Assembly: GCA_047967505.1 (NCBI GenBank)
Contig: CM106541.1
Origin: Dipteris shenzhenensis
Taxonomy: Eukaryota > Polypodiophyta > Polypodiopsida > Gleicheniales
Length of the DNA stretch: 64,000 nt
Strand: one strand, 5' to 3'
Part shown: positions 58,171 to 64,000 of the stretch, piece by piece
Layout: every line of letters begins with the position of its first letter
How positions within the stretch are numbered: position 1 is the first letter of the stretch
The notes under the pieces: generated by a model
The model's database searches: none
What the model was told of the DNA's origin: nothing
What the model saw: the letters and a program-made list of their open reading frames with translations, nothing else
Position numbers and translations under genes: made by a program

Positions 58171-59546
58171 AAATGGGTCATTGATTAAAAAGTAGGGGGT
58201 AACCCCATCCCATGTATAATGCATATGGGGTGGTAGAATGCTCTTTTTCTATTATGTTAAAAGAATTTGCATTATGTTAACATTAGAAAATATGTGCAAT
58301 CCATATATTCATAAAAAATGTAGTAGACACTTGGATACATGTTGCTATTTTTGTCCATTGACATAATGGGACCACTAAAAAAATGTGTTGTTAGCCCATA
58401 TGAGAGATCCATAAAGAAAACAAATAAGCTAGGCCCATGCTTTCTTAAATTTATAAGAGGACCAAAGGAAATGTATTCCACACATTTTGTTTGCCTTTTT
58501 TCATGGCAATGTACTCACTATTTTTCTCTGGCTTTCTCCTAGTCCAACTGAATGATAAAGACCATCTACAGCTCAAAAATTTAAGCAATAGAAATAAATG
58601 AGAGAGATTTACATCCAAAACGGAAAAGGGGAGAGTTTGTTCGATCATATTGCATGCTATAGCTAGTAGCAAAATGCAACTCAAAATGAAGAAATGGCTA
58701 CGTCAACTTCACACTTGGTTATTCAATAAATGAATAAGGAAAACAACCAATCGTCCACATCTTTTTCTAAAATTCACAAGGGAAAGAGAGAGCAAAACAA
58801 GCATCTTGGTTTCTCTTAAAAAGCCATGCAATGACGCCCTCTTCCATCTTCTCCCAGCCCAAACACACCCTTCAACTATGTGCAGTGCTGCACATAGCCA
58901 AAGGGCCTTTGCCTATGCAACAGGAGTGTGTGTTAGCCTACTTGACACTCTCCCATCTTGCAAAGTTGCAACTCCTATTTCATCCAACAAAAGGTTAAAC
59001 AGTAGGAGACACAAAATTATTGACCGTTGCCAACCTATCCCTTCTAGGTGGTAGTCCTTCCCAACTTTGGATCTACCCTCTATTGTCATCTACCACATGC
59101 ACCAAGACTGCAAACAATTCATTTCATCTAAGAGTGTCCTCCAAAAGTAACGATTCCATATGTGCAAAATCTTGAATTCAAGAAAACGCATGAGGACCTC
59201 TACAAATCTACTTGTTGTAAAAGTTCACGTAGTTGTTGTCCCCGTATTAAATTTTTTTAAATTTTGATTATTGTCACTATTGTCAAGTTAAAGGCCAAAT
59301 CTGTATTCATGCAACACATTGACGAATCATGATTTGCACTAGGAATGGAGGGGTCTTAGAAGTGATGGGGTTTTTCGAAAAAGCATTTGGTGAGGTCTCG
59401 CTGTGCAAGCTGAGAACCAATCCCTTGCCCTATTGGATCTACCCAAGGTGAGGGGTTTACACAAAAATGGGATTCAATCCTAGATTCATATCTGGGATCC
59501 CTGTAAGGCTAACTTGTTGCCCTTGACAATTGTAAGAGCAATATAT

Positions 59547-59636
59547 ACCTTGAACACTTAGAAGCTGAGCCTGATGGCGGGGGCCTATAGTACCTTGAAC
59601 ACTTAGAAGTTGAGCCTAATGGCAAGGGCCTATAGT
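59547..59636. repeat. 45-bp tandem duplication
   Basis: Two units, 59547-59591 and 59592-59636, share accttgaacacttagaag and gggcctatagt with four differences. Confidence 0.9.
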
Positions 59637-59850
59637 TTGATATCTAAAGGAGTCTGGTCTACAAATGTCTCTCAAAACTAGGTAATGAACTAGTGGGATC
59701 TTAGTAGAACATGTCTTAGTAAGACCTCTTCCAAGATGGCATACAGGAAATTATTTGATATGCCTACCCTTTCCGACGAGCTGCATAAGGACTATAGACT
59801 TTGGAGGGATCCCAAGTGGGGAGCAGCAAGGATGAAGGATGTGTGGAAGG

Positions 59851-62020
59851 ATTTCTTTTTTTTTCAAAAATGAGGGTTTATATTAATATGTCAATTGTGT
59901 ATATACATCTATCTCTTGTAGCTTTTAGCAAGAGCACCTTCTCAAAGGAAGAAAACTACAATCATACCAAAAACCTGTGGTCATCAAAAAATAGAAAGAC
60001 ATGGCTGGGATAGTAGGAACAGGAGAAGAAGGAACAGCAACAGCATGAATAAGATAACCTGGACCCATAATTTTATCAAGCAGAAGCAGCTTCAATAGGA
60101 GTGGTAGCATCAGGAACAGGACTAGCCGGAACAAGTTCATTGACTTAGAATGGCTCGTCCTTAACTCTGCAAGAGTTGGGATAGTAGGAGCTAGAGGAGA
60201 AGCAGAAGATTGCGCAAATGCTCCATGAATTCTTTTGCAGACATTGATTCCCAACAAACTTTATAAGATACACTGGATGGGTCTGCCCGTGAAACAGGCC
60301 ACTTGAAGGGGGTGACCAATTGGGTGGCCACAGGTGCCGAGAGTTGGTAGACGATGGTTGGGCCCATAGAGAAAACAAGTGCCAAACAGGGGGGTACCGG
60401 GGAAGGTGCAAGCCAAGCCGGAGTGACAGCGGGGACCAGGGTGTGACTGCTCCTGAATAATTATTCTTTTTCTACTTCCACAAGCTCTACTAGAGCCATC
60501 ACTTGATCCAACAAAGTTGTTTCTTCATTTGCAAATCTCTCCTCAACAGAGCCAAGCAATCCTAGAATTGGTGGTGGAGCCAACCGAGCTTTTTGACATT
60601 AGCTCTTCATTCGTGAAATCAAGCATGACTCAAATAAACTTTTAGTATCCAATAGACCATTATTAAACACCTTATTACATGTTTGAGTCCAGATTGACCA
60701 AAGAGCTATGGATCTAATGGCATTCCAGCTCTGGAGACCCTGTTAGGAGAGTCCCAGAGTAGGATAACCGAGTCACTAAGGGGAAAGGGACCAAGATGTC
60801 TATGAATTACATCACACAGTTCTCTGGAGAACACACAATTTAGGAAAAGATGTGGAATGTCCTGCGCTCTATTGCACAGTTTACACCATCCATTTCCGTG
60901 GCCAACCTTTTTGGCTTTGATGGCCGTCCAAGTGCCCTAGTGGAGGATGAGCTAGAGAAGACGAGTGTTTCTCCAGACTTTAGCAAACCTTTGGGACCAC
61001 ACTCTCTCATCATCTCTCCTAAACCACATTTTGTTAACACGAATGATCATTTTCTCTTGCTAGAAGAATAGTATTGTTTTGAAGGACCTTGTTGTCCCAA
61101 AGAAGAGCCCTTTCCCTTGCGGAGTTAGGGGCGTATATAGAAAAGTTTTGACAATTCAGTTGAGGATGAAAAAATTCAACTCCTATCCATGATTGCCTCG
61201 GTGAGATGAGCTGCTATCCCCAAAACTGCTCCACCTCTCCCTTCTTCATGGTTGGTGCAATACCACTATCTTTTGTCGTCTATCTGATTGAGCCGCTAGC
61301 AAAGCTTAGACCCTGATACTTTAACTTCCTATAAGGGTATAAAATCCAGTCTAAGGCTTTTTTAATCTTAGCCACCTTTTAAAAATAGCAGGTTTGAGGT
61401 CATTTGTTAAGCCTTGGACATTGATACTCAAGAAGGAGAAGTCGTCTTGCATCATTGGGAAGTGTTTTTATTTCTTTTCTTCTTGAAACTGACTAGGTTG
61501 TTATGCTGATATAATGCAAAACCTCTCGACATCCTTATTTTATTTATTTCTATTGAGCTAAGCTCCTTTCCTCTAATGTTTCCCTCCTTAACTTGTGCCT
61601 TGGCTTTTCCCATCCCATAGGCTTTTCTACCTTTGACAATTGTAAAAGGAGGACCTTCCTTCTAAATTGTTTCATGTTCTGCATGTTCTAGTTGCACCTC
61701 AAAATCTTGCCATAGCAACGACAACAAATTCTTCTTCTCCCGAGCTATCATCCATCTTTTCTTCTATGTCAGTAGTGATCTCTTTATCTTTTTCTTCTGC
61801 TTCACCTCCTTTGGTCTCAATGGGTTTGGAGGTTTCTTTGCTTTGTTCCCCATTACATTCTCTAGAAGGGATAGAATCAGGTTGTTTAGTGGGGGCCTAG
61901 AGTTCCTTAGGTTCCTATGGTTCATGGAAGAAAGAATTTCATGGAAGAAAGAATTGGGAATGTTTTTGAAGAAAACTTTTTGAATCGGTTCTGAGCCATC
62001 TCCATCAAGGATACGGATAG
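59851..62020 (-). mobile_element. L1-type LINE, minus strand, RT deleted
   Basis: Read on the minus strand from 62020: an ORF1-like C-terminal part (IRILDGDGSEPIQKVFFKNI, acidic DIEEKMDDSSGEEEFVVVAM, KGRKAYGMGKAKAQV), then an ORF2 start near 61454 (MMQDDFSFLSINVQGL) with endonuclease-like segments (GRGGAVLGIAAHL; FSIYAPNSARERALLW near 61130). RT is absent. Sequence passes directly to the C-terminal zf-RVT domain (RVNKMWFRRDDERVWSQRF, GWCKLCNRAQDIPHLFLNC near 60860). A 3' region follows and ends in an A tract at about 59863-59853. Several stops and frameshifts are present. The element is dead. Confidence 0.75.
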
Positions 62021-62044
62021 CACTAGCCCTAATAATTAGGAAAG

Positions 62045-62467
62045 TGTTAGAGTAAGCAAACTAAGGTTAGTTAGGTTGGTGGAGTCATTGTACACGTGTC
62101 CAATTGCATGGCTACATGCATAGAGTTTAGATAGGGTGGCAGCCACCTTATGGCATTCTATTACCTTGATCTCGCCTTCGATTGATCATGATATTTCTCC
62201 ATGATTGATGGGACGTGATGCTCGGCTATGACTAGCTCCTCTCTTGATAATGGCTCGGTGTCGAGGTGATAAGAGGTAGAGTGTTTCTTCTCGTGTGATG
62301 ACGGAGATGTATTCACAAGCTTGATCCTCTAACAAACCCAATAGGGATGAGGAAGATCCATGTTGATTGTATTGACAACTTTTCCCACATGCAATAATAC
62401 TTTTAGTTAGTTATATGAGCTCTCTATCTTCTATGAATGTTTTTCCTAGGTTGATTTAGTGTCTTCA
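62045..62467 (+). mobile_element. 5' LTR of TR-GAG element H
   Basis: The LTR starts TGTTAGAGTAAGC and ends gtcttca two bases before the primer site, 423 bp long. The 3' LTR at 63675 repeats it with many substitutions and a 13-bp deletion. It is inserted beside a LINE RT fragment (ctagccctaataattagg). Confidence 0.92.
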
Positions 62468-62469
62468 TT

Positions 62470-62480
62470 TGGTATCAGAG
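62470..62480 (+). promoter_or_regulatory. Primer-binding site of element H
   Basis: TGGTATCAGAG matches the initiator-Met tRNA 3' end exactly and lies two bases after the LTR. Confidence 0.9.
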
Positions 62481-62494
62481 AAAAAATCCACAAA

Positions 62495-63351
62495 ATGGAA
62501 AGCAAGGCGGACTCTATGAAGCTGGTGACATTTGACAGAATGAACTTCTATGCATGGCAGATCAGGTTAAGGCTTTATTTAATGGAGAAAAGTCTATGGA
62601 GCATCGTCACTGGAACCGAAAAGAATCCAACTGGAAAGCTTGCAAATGAATATCCTGACAAGGTAAGTGCATGGGAAGGTAAGGATGGAAGGCCCTTGGG
62701 ATTCTTGGTCATGCTCTAGGTGCCAAGTATAATCATCATCTTGACTTTGCAAAGAGTTCGCAGGAGAATTGGGTTGCCATAGATACTCTATTCGGTGCAC
62801 GGTTGAAGGATTTGAAGGTACTCCTCAAGCAAGAGTTTTTTGGGCTCCACATGAAAGAAGGATCAATGCTTGGAAAACATCTCAATGATATGAGAGTAGT
62901 ACATCAGCTGACAGATCTAGGAGTAAAGGTGGAAGATGATGACTCGAAGGCGGTGCTATTCACAAGTCTGCCTCCAACATTTGATGAAATTGTGAAAATA
63001 CTTCAAGTAAATGTAGATATGAGCTTAGCAAAGATGATTGCCACCCTTCTTGATGATGAACAACATAAAAAGATGGATCAAGATCTCATGAAGGAGCAAG
63101 CATATAGCATGGGGTCCACTGGCATATGTATCAAGCCAAAGCATGAAGATAGACCTAAGATAAGATGCGGATACTGTGGCAGACTCGGCCATCGGGAGGC
63201 GTATTGGTACAAGAAATGAGATGATACCGAGAAGAAGAATCGTGAAGCATCCAAGATCAAAGAGTCAGCACATGCAGTTGAATTTGCAGGACTAGTTGAT
63301 GAAGGATTCGTCGAGATCGTTGATGAAGAAGATGACAAGTTCGTGTTTTGA
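62495..63351 (+). CDS. Copia-type gag of element H (frameshifted)
   Basis: Gag begins MESKADSMKLVTFDRMNFYA and contains W-Q-I-R-L-R-LYLMEKSLW typical of copia gag. A frameshift near 62690 moves the frame to ALGILGHALGAKYNHHLDFA, and the UBN2-type core follows (EFFGLHMKEGSMLGKHLNDM, LFTSLPPTFDEIV). A zinc knuckle at 63166-63207 reads CGYCGRLGHREAYW, with Trp where the last Cys should be. A TGA at 63217 interrupts the tail, which ends DEEDDKFVF at 63351. In an intact copy it would form the particle shell and package element RNA. No protease or pol follows, so the element depends on enzymes from a partner. Confidence 0.88.
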
Positions 63352-63674
63352 GGAAGTACAGTTTGTAATAAGACCAAAAATACCAAGTAGGGTTGAGATC
63401 ATTTGTGTCGTAGGTTATGTTTTGGATCAAGTTAGGTGTCTAGCTTTGTTTTGAGGAGTGTTAACTACTCGCTTTTGGTCATTGGTGGATTTATCAGAGC
63501 AAGATGCTTTGTAATGATCTTCATTTTGTTTTTTGTGAAGATCTTTTTAGCTCTTGTCCTAAGTTTTTTTGGACTATTATCTCGATGCATAATCTTTTGC
63601 TTTTGGATCTTCTGCATATTTGTTAACACCACCACTAAAGGATCTTGGTCACCAATCCTTAGTTTGAGGGGGGG
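63352..63674 (+). other. Noncoding 3' segment and polypurine tract of element H
   Basis: About 310 bp with no pol homology is followed by the polypurine tract gtttgaggggggg (63662-63674) touching the 3' LTR. The T-rich sequence has only chance frames. Confidence 0.8.
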
Positions 63675-64000
63675 TGTTAGAGTAAGCAAACTGAGGTTAG
63701 TTAGGTTAGTGGAGTCATTGTTTGCATGGCTGCATGCATGGAGTTTAGATAGGGTGGCAGCCACCTTATGGCAATCTATGACCTTGATCTCACCTTCGAT
63801 TGCTCCTTATATTTCTCCATGGTTGATGGGATGTGATGCTCAGCTACGACTAGCTCCTCTCTTGATAATGGCTCGGTGTCGACATGATAAGAGGTAGAGT
63901 GTTTCTTCTCATGTGATGGCGGAGATGTACTCACAAGCTTGATCCTCCAACAAGCCCAGTAGGGATGAGGAGGATCCATGATGATTGTATTGACAACTTT
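63675..64000 (+). mobile_element. 3' LTR of element H, cut by the window end
   Basis: Starts TGTTAGAGTAAGCAAACTG and matches the 5' LTR to the last base shown (position about 62380 of the 5' copy), leaving roughly 85 bp outside the window. Confidence 0.92.

Noticed and set aside
63436-63897. 153-codon frame at the end of element H
   Set aside because: Crosses from the noncoding 3' segment through the PPT into the LTR; cannot be a real gene.

Overview
The window reads as nuclear DNA of a land plant with a large, repeat-rich genome. The evidence is a nuclear gene for a chloroplast NDH subunit with a transit peptide, GT-AG introns, and many decayed Ty1/copia, Ty3/gypsy and L1-type retroelements with plant-type initiator-Met tRNA primer sites. 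I cannot name the species. An apparently intact ndhM argues against lineages that lost the NDH complex. No bacterial, organellar, rRNA or CRISPR features were seen.

0-13.8 kb: a large exon of an unrecognised, probably disordered protein with a small spliced last exon, a decayed antisense ORF, a short zinc-binding RING-like gene fragment, an orphan exon-like fragment, microsatellites, and two tandem arrays with units of about 165-180 bp.

15-35 kb: a retroelement pile-up. A gypsy element (LTR-like leader, a third 178-bp array, gag, a protease with an in-frame duplication, truncated RT) is joined in frame to a 5'-truncated copia element A with its 3' LTR. Then comes a copia block B-LTR-C that starts in integrase, passes once through RT, RNase H, LTR, PBS, gag and protease, and ends in RT again. 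It looks circularly permuted or like the middle of a concatemer. It is followed by a third gag fragment, an antisense gypsy protease remnant and a truncated copia E.

36-45 kb: two copies of an unrecognised minus-strand retroelement-like unit with purine tracts and LTR-like ends, nested minisatellites, a 495-bp direct repeat pair, a split gag-like gene with an N-terminal zinc finger and zinc knuckles, and an internally deleted minus-strand relative of copia A.

45-54 kb: ndhM on the minus strand, two exons around a 4.87-kb intron holding another copia gag fragment. Two G-box motifs and a 200-bp inverted-repeat element lie upstream.

54-64 kb: a SINE-like fragment, short tandem repeats, an isolated LINE RT fragment, a minus-strand LINE lacking its RT, and a compact LTR element with PBS, gag and PPT but no pol (TR-GAG type) whose 3' LTR runs off the window. 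No operon-like cooperation between genes is expected. The main story is host genes (gene 1, ndhM) inside layers of nested, recombined, methylation-decayed retroelements.
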